Part shown: one piece after another, positions 9,152 to 20,111 of the stretch
How positions within the stretch are numbered: the first letter of the stretch is position 1
Layout of the letters: every line of letters begins with the position of its first letter
Source of the DNA: Enterobacteriaceae bacterium 89
GTDB lineage: Bacteria > Pseudomonadota > Gammaproteobacteria > Enterobacterales > Enterobacteriaceae
NCBI GenBank assembly: GCA_014156375.1
Contig: RQJH01000001.1
Span: 1-64,000 of the forward strand
Direction of reading: 5' to 3'
DNA: 64,000 nucleotides
Position numbers and translations under genes: made by a program
Notes under the pieces: model-generated
Told to the model about the DNA's origin: nothing
Databases searched by the model: none
Seen by the model: only the letters and a program-made list of their open reading frames with translations

Positions 9152-10438
9152 CTGTCTGACGATCTGTAAGCCCTCTTCCCCAACGCCGCACTGTCCTTCT
9201 ATCGTTACAAAGTAACCCGCCGCTGCAATCAGCGTTTCACCATAAAACAGCAGCGGCGCATTCTCTCTGAGCCACGGCGCTACGCCAAGCTCCTGCCAGA
9301 TTTTCTTCAGCTTGCGCCCGCCGTGACGCCCGATGATATGCAAAGTGCCGGAAGCCGTATAGCGCACGCTGACCGCTTCATCACTTTCGGGTCGACGAAT
9401 TGGCCCACCTGCGACCAGAATGAGTTTGTCGCCATCAGGTAAAACCAGAGGCAGGCTGATATCGCTCCAGGCTATCGGTGTCTTATCCGCTTTATCTCCG
9501 CGACGAATCCACCATAGCTGCTGCTGGTAGCGGCGAAGTTCAAACTCGCCAAAACGCATCTGTGGATTTGCATCCTCCCGCGCCAGCACGACTTCCTGCC
9601 ATATCCGCTCCAGCATTTCGCGCGAAGGCATCGCGGCATTTTGCTGCGCCAGCCAGCGGCGAATCAGCGCCCCTCGCTTTGCAGCACTCATTGCCAGCAG
9701 AGGTGCAATGGCCAGCTGACCTTCTCCCCCTGACAGACCAGCGAGTTCCTCCGCCAGCAGCTCATCCAGCAGCTGTTCCTGCTCGCCGCACAGCTCTGCA
9801 CTGCGGGCAACGGCACGAGAAAAATGCGGCCAGCGCTGCGTCAGCTGCGGGACTACCCGCAGACGCAGGAAATTACGGTCGTACTCATCATCCTGATTAC
9901 TTTCATCTTCGATCCAGCTCAGCTGATGCTGTTTGGCCCAGCGTTCCAGGTCCGCACGGCTTTCATTCAGCAGCGGGCGAATTAACCGGGAACCGTGAAA
10001 CGCTGACTCCGCCGCCATCGCTGAAAGACCCGCCGGGCCGCTTCCGCGTTTCAGTGCCAGCAGGAACGTTTCACACTGATCGTCAAGATGCTGCGCCGTG
10101 ACCAGCACTTCATCCGCTTTCAACGCCAGGCGAAATGCCTCGTAGCGGGCTTCCCGCGCGTGGGCCTCGATGCCAAGACCAGCTTCAGCCAGGGTGACTT
10201 TCACTACCTCAAGCGGAACTGCCCAGCTCCGGCAAACCTGCTGGCAGTGTTCAACCCAGCTGTCGGCATTAGCGCTTAATCCATGATGAATGTGGATCGC
10301 GCGTACCTGCAGCCCTGGCGCCGTTTCCCGCCAGCAGACCAGCTGATGCAGAAGCACCGTTGAATCCAGCCCGCCGCTGAAAGCGACGAGGATCTTTCGC
10401 TGCGAATTTAATGCCTGAATGACCGATTGCAGACTCAT
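9137..10438 (-). CDS. tilS: tRNA(Ile)-lysidine synthetase
   Basis: TilS converts C34 of the CAU-anticodon tRNA-Ile to lysidine with ATP and lysine, so the tRNA reads AUA. The 433-residue protein has the N-type ATP pyrophosphatase P-loop SGGLDS at 21-26, a TilS substrate-binding middle domain (about 240-310) and a C-terminal domain with the conserved GGRKLKK motif. The start lies 3 bases after the yaeR stop, in the same direction. Confidence 0.97.
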   Translation of the reverse strand: MSLQSVIQALNSQRKILVAFSGGLDSTVLLHQLVCWRETAPGLQVRAIHIHHGLSANADSWVEHCQQVCRSWAVPLEVVKVTLAEAGLGIEAHAREARYEAFRLALKADEVLVTAQHLDDQCETFLLALKRGSGPAGLSAMAAESAFHGSRLIRPLLNESRADLERWAKQHQLSWIEDESNQDDEYDRNFLRLRVVPQLTQRWPHFSRAVARSAELCGEQEQLLDELLAEELAGLSGGEGQLAIAPLLAMSAAKRGALIRRWLAQQNAAMPSREMLERIWQEVVLAREDANPQMRFGEFELRRYQQQLWWIRRGDKADKTPIAWSDISLPLVLPDGDKLILVAGGPIRRPESDEAVSVRYTASGTLHIIGRHGGRKLKKIWQELGVAPWLRENAPLLFYGETLIAAAGYFVTIEGQCGVGEEGLQIVRQKNGQ

Positions 10439-10441
10439 AGG

Positions 10442-10831
10442 TTATTGCTGATACAGCTCCAGCGGCAATCCATCCGGATCGCTGAAAAAGGTAAAGCGAC
10501 GGTCGGTAAAAGGATCGATGCGGATGGCTTCGCATTTCACCCCGTGACCTTCCAGATGCGCAACTGAAGCGTCAATATCATCAACGCTAAAGGCCAGATG
10601 TCTCAACCCGCAGGACTCAGGACGCGACGGGCGTGCAGGCGGAAACGGAAAGGAGAACAGCTCGATAGTGTACTGACCGTTTAGCGCCAGATCGCCCTTC
10701 CACGAATCCCGCTCTTCGCGATAGAACTCACTTTGCAGCGTGAAACCCAGAATGTCGCAATAGAACGCCTTGCTGCGGGCGTAATCGCTGGCAATGATGG
10801 CAATATGGTGAATCTGTTTTAAACCCAGCAT
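10442..10831 (-). CDS. yaeR: VOC (glyoxalase/dioxygenase-fold) family protein YaeR
   Basis: This 129-residue protein is a single VOC domain with the paired beta-alpha-beta-beta-beta modules and the metal-ligand-like residues of the glyoxalase superfamily (an early HHIAI and a late PLELYQ segment). The substrate is unknown. A strong AAGGAGAAG precedes the ATG. It lies between ldcC and tilS, all in one direction. Confidence 0.92.
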   Translation of the reverse strand: MLGLKQIHHIAIIASDYARSKAFYCDILGFTLQSEFYREERDSWKGDLALNGQYTIELFSFPFPPARPSRPESCGLRHLAFSVDDIDASVAHLEGHGVKCEAIRIDPFTDRRFTFFSDPDGLPLELYQQ

Positions 10832-10890
10832 GTCTTCTCCTTAATAGTATCGCAGCACGTTACCCGTGCGGGCCTGGGCGATGCAAGCAA

Positions 10891-13029
10891 TCAGGCCTCT
10901 TTTAAGACTCGTACCCGATAGACGCCATCCTCATCGCGCTTCGCGCCGTGAATATCCGTTTCAAAACCTGGGTAATGCCGTCCAATGGAACAGAGCATCA
11001 GCAGGAAATCGAGCACCGCGCGGCTCTCCTCGGTGATCATCTCGCCAGGCATCAGCAGCGGAACGCCCGGAGGATATGGCAGGATCATGTTGGCGGAGAT
11101 CCTGCCCACCAACCGTTCGATCTCGATGGTTTCAACCTCGCCTTTGATCTGCCGCTGCCACGCCTGATGCGGCGTCATTTTCATTTCCGGCAAGACGTCA
11201 AAGGCGCGCAGCATCAGGTGCGAAAGCTGATGCTGGCGGATGAGCTTATGGATCCCCTGCGCCAGATCCTGAATGCGCATATTGCGATAGAAATCCGGAT
11301 CCTCCGCGTAGAGATCGGGCAGCATATTTTTCACCCGCAGATTGAGATCGTAAGCACGCTTAAACTCAGTCAACCCACGCAACAGGCCCATCGCCCGCGT
11401 CTTATCGATGCCAATACTGAACAGGAACAGCAGATTATACGGCCCGGTTTTCTCCACCACCACGCCACGTTCGTCGAGGAACTTGGCCACCAGCGCCGCC
11501 GGGATCCCCTCTTCGCTCATGTTGCCCTGTTCATCCATACCCGGCGTCAGGATCGTGACTTTGACCGGATCGAGGAACATATGATCCGCATCGGCATCTT
11601 CAAATCCGTGCCAGTCCTCGCCCGGAGCAACTTCCCAGCACTCTGCGTTATCCACTCTTTCCGGCTGCCAGATATCGAAGAACCAGCCTTCAGACTCTTC
11701 AAGCAGACGCTGGACTTCTTTACGGAAATGCAGCGCACGCTCCACGGAACGGTTAATCAGGCGCTTACCCGAATTGCCGCGCAGCATCGCCGCCGCCGTC
11801 TCAATCGAGGCCACGATCGGGTAGCTCGGAGAGGTGGAGGTATGCATCATAAAGGCTTCATTGAAGGTGTCTTCATCGTAGTCACCTTTGATATGAATCA
11901 GAGAGGCCTGGGATAGCGCAGCCAGCATCTTGTGCGTCGACTGGGTTTCGTAAATCACCTTCCCTGGCACGCGCTCGCCGCTCATGCCGCTTTTCCCCTG
12001 ATAAATCGGGTGGAAATGGGTATAGGGAACCCAGGCCGAATCGAAGTGGATCGACGGCACGTCCAGCGTGTCTTTAATCCAGGTGGTGTTATACAGCAGG
12101 CCGTCGTAGGTGGAGTTGGTGATCACCGCGTGCACAGGCCACTGTGCTCCCGGCGCGGCGCTAACCTTCTGGCTTATAGAATCGCGTGTGAATTCACGGC
12201 GCGGAATGCCGCCCAAAATACCCAGCGCATTGCGCGTAGGCTTCAGCCAGAGCGGCACAACGTCACTCATCATCAGCAGATGTGCCAGCGACTTGTGGCA
12301 GTTTCGGTCTATCAGCAATGTGCTTCCGGCGGGCGCGGCATACATCCCGACGATTTTATTCGACGTGGAGGTTCCGTTGGTCACCATATAGCTTTGCTCA
12401 GCGCCGAAGGTGCGCGCGATATATTCCTCAGCTTCCAGATGCGGTCCTGTGTGATCCAGCAACGAGCCCAGCTCGGTCACGGAAATCGACACATCAGCTT
12501 TCAACGTATTGCCGCCAAAGAAATCATAGAACAAGCAGCCTACCGGACTTTTTTGATAGGCGGTTCCGGCCATGTGTCCCGGCGTGCAGAAGGTGTATTT
12601 ACCCTCTTTCACGTAGCTGAACAGCGCGCGGGTAAACGGCGGGGTGATGTTTTCCAGGTACTCTTTGGTGTACTGACCTATACGCGTGGCGATGTCTTCT
12701 GCCGCGCTGAGCGCGTATTCAAAGAACCACAGCGCCATGCGCATATCCTGAACGCTAACGTCCATCGTCGAGTGGGTATTGATGAAAGCGTACAGCGGCA
12801 GATATTCATTAAGCTGATTGATATCGCTGCACAGCTCAACGCCGTATTCATCCCAGTCAAAAATCACGCCGCAGATACGCGGGTTTTGCTCAACAAACTT
12901 GACCAGGTCGGCGCTGTCCTGCGGCCAGATGGTGGTAAATCCCTGTTGGATCAGAGCGGCTTCCAGCTCTTTGATCGGTTGGTCTTTGTGCCAGGCGCCG
13001 TGCGGCCCCATTATCGCAATAATATTCAC
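10891..13029 (-). CDS. ldcC: Constitutive lysine decarboxylase
   Basis: LdcC decarboxylates L-lysine to cadaverine with pyridoxal phosphate. It has an N-terminal wing (receiver-like) domain, a PLP-binding core with the Schiff-base lysine K367 in STHKML, and a C-terminal domain, as in decameric decarboxylases of the CadA group. The start is GTG at 13029, behind GGGAGGATAGC. An in-frame ATG at 13320 would add 97 residues that are only the antisense of the chitinase gene, so it is rejected. The protein has 712 residues against 713 in E. coli. Regulation by a separate upstream promoter was not resolved. Confidence 0.96.
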   Translation of the reverse strand: MNIIAIMGPHGAWHKDQPIKELEAALIQQGFTTIWPQDSADLVKFVEQNPRICGVIFDWDEYGVELCSDINQLNEYLPLYAFINTHSTMDVSVQDMRMALWFFEYALSAAEDIATRIGQYTKEYLENITPPFTRALFSYVKEGKYTFCTPGHMAGTAYQKSPVGCLFYDFFGGNTLKADVSISVTELGSLLDHTGPHLEAEEYIARTFGAEQSYMVTNGTSTSNKIVGMYAAPAGSTLLIDRNCHKSLAHLLMMSDVVPLWLKPTRNALGILGGIPRREFTRDSISQKVSAAPGAQWPVHAVITNSTYDGLLYNTTWIKDTLDVPSIHFDSAWVPYTHFHPIYQGKSGMSGERVPGKVIYETQSTHKMLAALSQASLIHIKGDYDEDTFNEAFMMHTSTSPSYPIVASIETAAAMLRGNSGKRLINRSVERALHFRKEVQRLLEESEGWFFDIWQPERVDNAECWEVAPGEDWHGFEDADADHMFLDPVKVTILTPGMDEQGNMSEEGIPAALVAKFLDERGVVVEKTGPYNLLFLFSIGIDKTRAMGLLRGLTEFKRAYDLNLRVKNMLPDLYAEDPDFYRNMRIQDLAQGIHKLIRQHQLSHLMLRAFDVLPEMKMTPHQAWQRQIKGEVETIEIERLVGRISANMILPYPPGVPLLMPGEMITEESRAVLDFLLMLCSIGRHYPGFETDIHGAKRDEDGVYRVRVLKEA

Positions 13030-13065
13030 GCTATCCTCCCTGTAAAAAGCATCAGGTAAGCATAG

Positions 13066-13094
13066 CAAAATCACGCCGGCGATAGCACCGGCGT
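13066..13094 (-). terminator. Terminator of the chitinase gene
   Basis: On the minus strand ACGCCGG (complement of 13088-13094) pairs with CCGGCGT (complement of 13073-13079), followed by GATTTTG. It lies between the chitinase stop and the ldcC start, so ldcC is probably expressed largely on its own. Confidence 0.7.
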
Positions 13095-13105
13095 AATTAC
13101 AACAG

Positions 13106-14863
13106 TTATAGCGCGGTCCACGCATCCTGCCATGAAATGCCTGTGCCTGGCTCATAGAAGCTGGCGTCACCGTTACACCAGCCGTTGTACGGGAACGGTT
13201 TACACTGATACAGCGCGCCGTGATTGTTGACGATATCTCCCGCCTGCCACTGCTGGCTGTGTGTCCACACAGGGTAGCCCGTAGCGTCACCGTCTTTTTC
13301 TTCGGTTTTTGCTTTGACATGCAGCGTGTACGTCGTGCTGTCCGACAGTTTGCCGTCGCTCACTTTCAGCGTAATCACATACTGCGCTTCTTTATCGCTG
13401 GCTGGCGCAGTAAATGTGACAACTTGTTTATCACTGCCGCTCACCGACTCACCGTTTGGCGCAGTCCACTGGTAATTCAGCGCATCACCGTTAGCATCCA
13501 TAGATGCTGCAGCGCTTAACGAGACAGAACTGTCGCCATTCACCGCGCCCACCGGCCCGGAAATATGAGCTACGGGTGCGACGTTTTCCGCAGGCACCGG
13601 CGTTGGATCGGGCTCCGGCGTCGTGCCTTCATCGCGATCGTCTACCAGTTTGACGTTAAAGAAATGCTGAACGCATTTGCTGTAATCGCCCTCTTTAAGC
13701 GCGCTGAACGGCGTCTGGTAGTTCACCAGCTTACAGGCATAGCTCTCGTTGTTCGGGGTATTCGCTGACCACCCCCAGTCCTGTTCCCAGTAAATCGGCA
13801 GCGCGCCGGCACCCTGGTCATCGAACTGCTTCATATTTTTACATCCCAGGACTTCATCCGCAGGCACGGGGACTTTCAGATAATCGGCGAAGGCTTTGTA
13901 GTAGCCGATACGGTTTTCCGATTGGGCGTTCTCGGCGCTTCCGCCGCACTCAACGCCGCCGTTAATGATCTGCGTGGTGACGCCGAAGCCCTGATAGAGG
14001 CCGTTGGCTTTATCGTGATCGTTAGGGATCCAGGTGCCATCAATGACGTGCAGCATGGAAGGCTTCGGCGGCTGTGGGTAAACATAGAAGAAGATCGCGC
14101 TCGCCAGGTTCATCCAGGTATCGGCGACCAACGCTGGATTATCCAGCAGAGGCTTAACGTCACCGTACATGGCCTCAGAGAACGGGCCATAGTTGTAGTT
14201 GTAGGAGAGCTGCTTGGCCCCACGGCCGAAGTAGCTGAGGAAGTCACCGTCTTTGTCGGTGCCACAAGGCCAGGTTTGCCCCTGCCAGGTGTCAGGGTTA
14301 CATTCTCCGTTGTAGCCATTTTTCTGACCTTCCACCCAACCTACCTCACGCAGATAGACCAGAGCCTGGCGCCACGTCGGAATGCTGATTGTATTGTCAT
14401 GCCCGCCGGTTTCCTGGGCAAAATGAGCAAACATAGTTGCCAAAGATTTACGGCAGATAGCGTCACTGTCGCGGCCATCAGTATAACTACCGCAGACCGC
14501 CGGGAATTTCCCCATCGCTTTCAGGAAGTTTGAATAGGTATATTCCGGCGCACGCATCGGAAACAGGTATGCCCAGTCGCTCGCAGAAATAATACTTTCG
14601 ACGCGTTTAACGTTAGCCGGGTTGGTAGTGCGACCAGGTTCGATCTGCTCAACCTGGGCATTATCCAGCGTCTGGATACTGTCTTTGACCGACTGCATCA
14701 GCGGGAAGCTGGTCAGCTCTTTTTCTTTTTGCGCCAGTTCAGACGTGGTCATTGGCCACGCTTCACTGGATTTCAGATATTGCGCACTGTGTGCTGCCGG
14801 GAGCCCTGAAATGGCTAATCCTGCCGCCACAACGCTCGCCATCATTTTCTGTACAGGTTTCAT
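13106..14863 (-). CDS. Secreted GH19 chitinase with PKD and chitin-binding domains
   Basis: This 585-residue protein should hydrolyse beta-1,4-linked GlcNAc polymers outside the cell. It has a Sec signal peptide (cleavage near AHSA, residue 27), a GH19 catalytic domain (about 85-405) with likely catalytic acids E151 (in AQETGG) and E173 (in LREVG, 22 residues on, as in plant GH19), and the GRGAKQLSYNYNYG substrate-site motif at 213-226. A Pro/Glu linker (413-425), a PKD-like domain (428-517) and a C-terminal CBM5/12 module (about 530-585, rich in Trp) follow. Promoter not identified; SD AGAGGA. It separates accA from ldcC, adjacent in E. coli. Specificity is inferred; some GH19 enzymes cut peptidoglycan. 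Confidence 0.93.
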   Translation of the reverse strand: MKPVQKMMASVVAAGLAISGLPAAHSAQYLKSSEAWPMTTSELAQKEKELTSFPLMQSVKDSIQTLDNAQVEQIEPGRTTNPANVKRVESIISASDWAYLFPMRAPEYTYSNFLKAMGKFPAVCGSYTDGRDSDAICRKSLATMFAHFAQETGGHDNTISIPTWRQALVYLREVGWVEGQKNGYNGECNPDTWQGQTWPCGTDKDGDFLSYFGRGAKQLSYNYNYGPFSEAMYGDVKPLLDNPALVADTWMNLASAIFFYVYPQPPKPSMLHVIDGTWIPNDHDKANGLYQGFGVTTQIINGGVECGGSAENAQSENRIGYYKAFADYLKVPVPADEVLGCKNMKQFDDQGAGALPIYWEQDWGWSANTPNNESYACKLVNYQTPFSALKEGDYSKCVQHFFNVKLVDDRDEGTTPEPDPTPVPAENVAPVAHISGPVGAVNGDSSVSLSAAASMDANGDALNYQWTAPNGESVSGSDKQVVTFTAPASDKEAQYVITLKVSDGKLSDSTTYTLHVKAKTEEKDGDATGYPVWTHSQQWQAGDIVNNHGALYQCKPFPYNGWCNGDASFYEPGTGISWQDAWTAL

Positions 14864-14990
14864 GGTGATTCCTCTGTGAAGTAAGTGTGTTTTCTGTCGG
14901 GTATCAGGCCCGGCAGGGACGCCACTTTACAGAGGGGCAGGCAATGAGGCTGTCACAGCACCTCATCCCCGGCATCACGATTTATCACAT

Positions 14991-15020
14991 AAAAAAAGGG
15001 CTGAATCATCAGCCCTTTTT
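14991..15020. terminator. Bidirectional-type terminator after accA
   Basis: GGGCTGA (14998-15004) pairs with TCAGCCC (15009-15015) with matching A- and T-runs on either side. On the minus strand it ends the accA transcript before the chitinase gene. Confidence 0.9.
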
Positions 15021-15035
15021 TATGCCAGATGAGGA

Positions 15036-15995
15036 TCAGGCGTAGCCGTAGCTCATCAGACGCTGGTAGCGACGGTTCAGCAGATCTTCAGTGCTCAGCA
15101 CGTCGAGATCGGCGAGGTCTGCCAGGATCTGCGCTTTCAGGGATGCGGCCATCGCTTCAGGCTTACGGTGTGCACCACCCAGAGGTTCCGGAATGATGGA
15201 GTCGATAAGCTTCAGCTCTTTCAGACGTGGGGCAATGATGCCCATCGCTTCAGCCGCCAGCGGGGCTTTGTCTGCGCTTTTCCACAGAATAGAAGCACAG
15301 CCTTCCGGAGAGATAACGGAATAGGTGCTGTACTGCAGCATATTCACTTTATCGCCCACGCCAATAGCCAGTGCGCCACCGGAACCGCCTTCGCCGATCA
15401 CGGTGCAGATAACCGGCACCTTCAGGCGAGACATTTCACGCAGGTTACGGGCAATCGCTTCGGACTGACCGCGCTCTTCCGCGCCCACGCCAGGGTATGC
15501 ACCCGGCGTGTCGATGAAGGTGATGATTGGCATCTTGAAGCGTTCAGCCATCTCCATCAGACGCAGCGCTTTGCGGTAGCCTTCCGGAGCCGGCATGCCG
15601 AAGTTGCGGCGAATTTTTTCTTTGGTTTCACGGCCTTTCTGGTGGCCAATCACCATCACCGGACGTCCATCGATGCGCGCAATCCCGCCGACGATAGCTT
15701 TGTCGTCGGCATAGGCACGGTCGCCCGCCAGTTCATCAAATTCGTCAAACGCCAGACGCAGATAATCCAGGGTGTATGGGCGCTGCGGATGGCGAGCCAA
15801 CTGAGCAACCTGCCATGCACCGAGATCGGCGAAGATTTTACGCGTCAGCTCTACGCTTTTTTCACGCAGACGATGCACTTCTTCATCGATGTTAATATCC
15901 AGTTTTTCATCCTGACGGCCAACGGACGTCAGAGAATCGATTTTCGCTTCCAGCTCTGCAATCGGCTGTTCGAAATCAAGGAAATTCAGACTCAT
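15036..15995 (-). CDS. accA: Acetyl-CoA carboxylase carboxyltransferase subunit alpha
   Basis: AccA with AccD transfers carboxyl from biotin carboxyl carrier protein to acetyl-CoA, the first step of fatty-acid synthesis. The 319 residues equal the E. coli length and have the crotonase-like carboxyltransferase fold, including [15 protein letters not shown] and the conserved [10 protein letters not shown] segment. It is the last gene of the minus-strand envelope/replication block, 12 bases after dnaE, and is followed by a strong terminator. Confidence 0.98.
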   Translation of the reverse strand: MSLNFLDFEQPIAELEAKIDSLTSVGRQDEKLDINIDEEVHRLREKSVELTRKIFADLGAWQVAQLARHPQRPYTLDYLRLAFDEFDELAGDRAYADDKAIVGGIARIDGRPVMVIGHQKGRETKEKIRRNFGMPAPEGYRKALRLMEMAERFKMPIITFIDTPGAYPGVGAEERGQSEAIARNLREMSRLKVPVICTVIGEGGSGGALAIGVGDKVNMLQYSTYSVISPEGCASILWKSADKAPLAAEAMGIIAPRLKELKLIDSIIPEPLGGAHRKPEAMAASLKAQILADLADLDVLSTEDLLNRRYQRLMSYGYA

Positions 15996-16007
15996 AGTAT
16001 TCCTGTA

Positions 16008-19000
16008 TTAGTCAAACTCCAGTTCCACCTGCTCCGAGCCTATCAGGCCACGCAACTCGTTCAGCAAACGGTCACTCGGAGAAACACGCCAGGTCGCGCC
16101 AAAACGCAACCGCGCGCGTGCATCCGCCCTCTGATAGTAGAGATGTACTGGAATGGTCCCCGAACGATGGGGTTCCAGAGACTGACGGAGACGGTTTAAA
16201 AGCTGGTCATCAATTTGCCTGTCCGTCAGCGAGATAGCAAGCCCGCGAGCATATTTTTCCCGGGCTTCGTCAATATCCATGACTTCGCGGGCCATCATTT
16301 TAAGGCCTCCGCTGAAGTCATCAAAGCTGACCTGTCCGCTGACGATAAGTATGCGGTCTTTTTCCAGCAAATGCTGGTATTTATCCAGCGCTTCGGTGAA
16401 TAACATCACCTCGAGGCGCCCGGAACGGTCATCCAGCGTACAGATGCCGATACGATTCCCGCGCTTGGTGACCATGGTCCGCGCGGCAATAACGAGCCCC
16501 GCCGCCATGGTCACTTTACCACGGTCGGTCGGATGCATATCTTTAAGCCTTACGCCGCCGGCGTAACGCTCAATCTCTTTTAAATACTGGGTAATCGGGT
16601 GCCCGGTAAGATACAGCCCCAGGGTTTCCCTCTCCCCTTCCAGCACCACCGGCTCTGGCCACGGCATGCAGCTGGCGTAAGACTGCTCAACCTGCTCCGG
16701 CTCCTCGGCCAACACGCCGAACATATCGGCCTGACCGATGGCTTCCGCTTTAGCATGCTGATCGGCCGCTTTCAGCGCATCCGGCAGCGAGTTCATTAGC
16801 GCGGCGCGGTGCGGACCCAGCCTGTCGAACGCGCCGGACATAATCAGCTTTTCCAGCACGCGCTTGTTCATCTTTTTGATGTCAGTGCGCGCGCAAAGGT
16901 CAAACAGCTCGCGGAAATAGCCGCCGTTGTTACGCGCCTCGATGATCGCTTCGATCGGGCCTTCACCCACGCCTTTAATCGCGCCGATGCCGTAAACAAT
17001 CTCACCTTCGTCGTTAACGTGGAAGTGATACAGGCCGGAGTTGATATCCGGTGGCAGGATCTTCAGCCCCATACGCCAGCATTCGTCGACCAGGCCCACG
17101 ACCTTCTCGGTGTTATCCATATCCGCGGTCATCACCGCCGCCATAAATTCTGCCGGATAGTGCGCCTTCAGCCACAGCGTCTGGTAAGACACCAGAGCAT
17201 AGGCCGCGGAGTGAGATTTGTTAAAGCCGTAGCCCGCAAATTTCTCTACGAGGTCGAAGATTTTCATCGACAGCTCGCCGTCGACGCCGTTGTTTTTCGC
17301 GCCTTCCTCGAACGTGCCACGCTGCTTCGCCATCTCTTCCGGCTTTTTCTTACCCATTGCACGACGCAGCATATCCGCGCCGCCGAGGGTATAGCCAGAG
17401 AGCACCTGGGCAATCTGCATGACCTGTTCCTGATACAGGATGATGCCGTAGGTCGGCTCCAGAACAGGCTTCAGGCTTTCATGCTGCCACTGGACGTCCG
17501 GATAGGAAATCTCTTCACGCCCGTGCTTACGGTCGATGAAGTTATCTACCATCCCCGACTGCAACGGACCCGGACGGAACAGCGCCACGAGTGCGATCAT
17601 ATCTTCGAAGCAGTCGGGCTGCAGGCGCTTAATCAAGTCTTTCATGCCGCGGGATTCAAGCTGGAAAACCGCCGTGGTTTCCGAACGTTGCAGCATGTCG
17701 AAGCTTTTCTTGTCGTCGAGCGGGATGGCGGCGATATCAATCGGCTCCAGCCCCTGTTTCGCCCGACGCGGGTTAATCATTTTCAGCGCCCAGTCGATGA
17801 TGGTGAGCGTTCGCAGACCGAGGAAGTCAAACTTCACCAGCCCGGCATATTCCACGTCGTTTTTATCGAACTGGGTAACCGGGTGATTCCCGGACTCATC
17901 GCAATACAGCGGCGCAAAATCGGTAATTTTGGTCGGCGCAATCACCACCCCGCCAGCGTGTTTACCGGCGTTACGCGTGACGCCTTCGAGCTTACGCGCC
18001 ATGTCGATCAGCGCTTTAACCTCTTCGTCGGCCTCGTAAATTTCCGGCAGCTGCGGCTCAGCCTCGAAGGCTTTCGCCAGTGTCATCCCCGGATCGGGCG
18101 GCACTAGCTTGGAAATTCGGTCCACGAAACCATACGGATGACCCAGTACGCGGCCCACGTCGCGGATAACCGCTTTTGCCGCCATGGTTCCGAAGGTGAT
18201 GATCTGCGATACCGCTTCACGCCCGTACATTTCCGCCACGTGATCGATAACCTGGTCGCGTTTTTCCATGCAGAAGTCGACGTCGAAGTCGGGCATCGAA
18301 ACACGTTCCGGGTTAAGGAAACGTTCGAACAGCAGGTCAAACTCCAGCGGATCGAGGTCGGTAATTTTCAGCGCATAGGCCACCAGCGAGCCCGCACCGG
18401 AACCACGCCCCGGCCCTACCGGCACGCCGTTATCCTTCGACCACTGGATAAATTCCATCACGATCAGGAAGTAGCCCGGGAAACCCATCTGGTTGATTAC
18501 CTGAAGCTCAATCTCCAGACGCTCGTCATATTCCGGGCGTTTTTCGGCTCTGACCGCCGGATCGGGGAACAGGAACTCAAGACGATCTTCCAGGCCTTCT
18601 TTTGATTTCAGAACCAGGAAATCTTCAGTGGTCATTTCCCCGGTCGGGAACTGCGGCAGGAAGTATTCGCCGAGGCGCACGGTGACGTTACACCGTTTGG
18701 CAATCTCAACGGTATTCGCCAGCGCTTCCGGAATATCGGAGAACAGCTCGCACATCTCTTCTTCAGTACGCATGTACTGCTGCGAGGAGTAGTTACGCGG
18801 ACGTTTGGGATCGTCGAGAGTAAAACCGTCGTGAATGGCGACGCGAATTTCGTGGGCGTCGAAGTCACCGGCATCAATAAAACGCACGTCGTTAGTGGCG
18901 ACAACCGGTAAGCCGCGCGCTTCGGCCAGCTCGACCGCGGCGTGAAGATACGATTCTTCATCCGCACGCCCGGTACGGATCAGCTCCAGAAAATAGCGAT

Positions 19001-19490
19001 CCGGGAAATGTTCTTCATAAAAGGCGACGCACTGTTCAACCAGCGCCTGGTTACCGCGCAGCAATGCTTTACCGACGTCACCCATTCGTGCCCCGGAAAG
19101 CAGGATCAGCCCTTCCTGTAGCTCAGCCAGCCAATCCCTGTCGATATACGGGCCCTGTGCGCCGTAGCCACGCTGGTAGGCGCGGGAGATAAGCAGCGTC
19201 AGGTTCTGGTAGCCTTCGTTGTTGGCCGCGAGCACGGTGATTTGCGTCAGCTCATCGGCAAAGGCTTCGCTCTGAACGTGGAAATCCGCGCCGATGACGG
19301 GCTTCAGACCCGCGCCATGTCCCGCGCCATAGAACTTCACCAGACCGCACAGGTTGGTGAAATCGGTGATCGCCAGCGCAGGCATGCCGAGCGCGGCCGC
19401 CTTTTTCACCAGCGGCCCGGTCTTCGCCAGCCCATCAATCATGGAATAGTCGCTATGCACCCGCAGGTGGACGAAACGTGGTTCAGCCAT
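16008..19490 (-). CDS. dnaE: DNA polymerase III subunit alpha
   Basis: DnaE is the replicative polymerase of the holoenzyme. The 1160 residues match E. coli exactly in length: N-terminal PHP domain (HSDYSMIDG near residue 11), C-family polymerase palm with the PDFDVDF catalytic aspartates (about 400), fingers, HhH and OB domains, and the C-terminal tau-binding region. It starts 24 bases after rnhB and is followed closely by accA, as in E. coli. Confidence 0.98.
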   Translation of the reverse strand: MAEPRFVHLRVHSDYSMIDGLAKTGPLVKKAAALGMPALAITDFTNLCGLVKFYGAGHGAGLKPVIGADFHVQSEAFADELTQITVLAANNEGYQNLTLLISRAYQRGYGAQGPYIDRDWLAELQEGLILLSGARMGDVGKALLRGNQALVEQCVAFYEEHFPDRYFLELIRTGRADEESYLHAAVELAEARGLPVVATNDVRFIDAGDFDAHEIRVAIHDGFTLDDPKRPRNYSSQQYMRTEEEMCELFSDIPEALANTVEIAKRCNVTVRLGEYFLPQFPTGEMTTEDFLVLKSKEGLEDRLEFLFPDPAVRAEKRPEYDERLEIELQVINQMGFPGYFLIVMEFIQWSKDNGVPVGPGRGSGAGSLVAYALKITDLDPLEFDLLFERFLNPERVSMPDFDVDFCMEKRDQVIDHVAEMYGREAVSQIITFGTMAAKAVIRDVGRVLGHPYGFVDRISKLVPPDPGMTLAKAFEAEPQLPEIYEADEEVKALIDMARKLEGVTRNAGKHAGGVVIAPTKITDFAPLYCDESGNHPVTQFDKNDVEYAGLVKFDFLGLRTLTIIDWALKMINPRRAKQGLEPIDIAAIPLDDKKSFDMLQRSETTAVFQLESRGMKDLIKRLQPDCFEDMIALVALFRPGPLQSGMVDNFIDRKHGREEISYPDVQWQHESLKPVLEPTYGIILYQEQVMQIAQVLSGYTLGGADMLRRAMGKKKPEEMAKQRGTFEEGAKNNGVDGELSMKIFDLVEKFAGYGFNKSHSAAYALVSYQTLWLKAHYPAEFMAAVMTADMDNTEKVVGLVDECWRMGLKILPPDINSGLYHFHVNDEGEIVYGIGAIKGVGEGPIEAIIEARNNGGYFRELFDLCARTDIKKMNKRVLEKLIMSGAFDRLGPHRAALMNSLPDALKAADQHAKAEAIGQADMFGVLAEEPEQVEQSYASCMPWPEPVVLEGERETLGLYLTGHPITQYLKEIERYAGGVRLKDMHPTDRGKVTMAAGLVIAARTMVTKRGNRIGICTLDDRSGRLEVMLFTEALDKYQHLLEKDRILIVSGQVSFDDFSGGLKMMAREVMDIDEAREKYARGLAISLTDRQIDDQLLNRLRQSLEPHRSGTIPVHLYYQRADARARLRFGATWRVSPSDRLLNELRGLIGSEQVELEFD

Positions 19491-19514
19491 CTTCAGATTC
19501 CCGCTTTACTTAAA

Positions 19515-20111
19515 TCAGGCAACGCTGCCCAGAGCGCGTTTTACAGGCCCGAAACTGCGCCGGTGGTGCTCGGTGGCACCATGCAGGGCCAGCTTTTCCA
19601 GATGGAAAGGCGTAGGGTATCCCTTGTGTTTGGCAAAGCCATACTCAGGGAAAGTCTGATCCAGCGCCGCCATTTCCGCATCGCGGGACACTTTCGCCAG
19701 AATGGAGGCCGCGCTGATTTCAGCCACCCGGCTGTCGCCTTTCACGACGGCCATGGAGGGCACCGGCAATGCCGGACAGCGGTTGCCGTCAATCAGCACG
19801 TATTCAGGCTGAATATGTAAACCAGCAACGGCGCGCTGCATCGCCAGCATGGTGGCGTGAAGAATATTGAGTTCGTCGATTTCGTGCGGCTCGGCACGGC
19901 CCAGGCTCCAGCTCAGGGCTTTTTCCTGAATTTCATCGAACAACGCCAGACGGCGTTTCTCGCTCAGCTTTTTGGAGTCGTTCAGACCAACAATCGGACG
20001 TGCAGGATCGAGGATCACCGCAGCAGTGACCACAGCGCCAACCAGCGGCCCACGGCCTACTTCGTCAACGCCCGCCACCAGATGAGTGTGGGGATAGATA
20101 AATTCTGTCAT
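19515..20111 (-). CDS. rnhB: Ribonuclease HII
   Basis: RnhB cleaves 5' of ribonucleotides embedded in DNA and acts in ribonucleotide excision repair. The 198-residue protein has the type 2 RNase H motif [13 protein letters not shown] with catalytic D16 and E17, and a later DGNRCP motif with the third aspartate. It overlaps the lpxB stop by 4 bases (ATGA), suggesting coupling. Confidence 0.97.
   Translation of the reverse strand: MTEFIYPHTHLVAGVDEVGRGPLVGAVVTAAVILDPARPIVGLNDSKKLSEKRRLALFDEIQEKALSWSLGRAEPHEIDELNILHATMLAMQRAVAGLHIQPEYVLIDGNRCPALPVPSMAVVKGDSRVAEISAASILAKVSRDAEMAALDQTFPEYGFAKHKGYPTPFHLEKLALHGATEHHRRSFGPVKRALGSVA

Noticed and set aside
10948-13059. Two long open frames antisense to ldcC (322 and 375 codons)
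   Set aside because: They are shadows of a GC-rich gene on the other strand, with atypical composition and no start signals.
13030-13320. N-terminal extension of 97 residues on LdcC
   Set aside because: The extra sequence is the antisense of the chitinase C-terminus, crosses a terminator hairpin, and is absent from the family; GTG 13029 has a strong ribosome site.
14864-14990. CRP-like half site (TGTGA) upstream of the chitinase gene
   Set aside because: Only one half-site is present with no matching TCACA at the right spacing, so catabolite control is not claimed.
16809-18107. 432-codon open frame antisense to dnaE
   Set aside because: It mirrors the codon structure of dnaE, has no ribosome site and resembles no known family.
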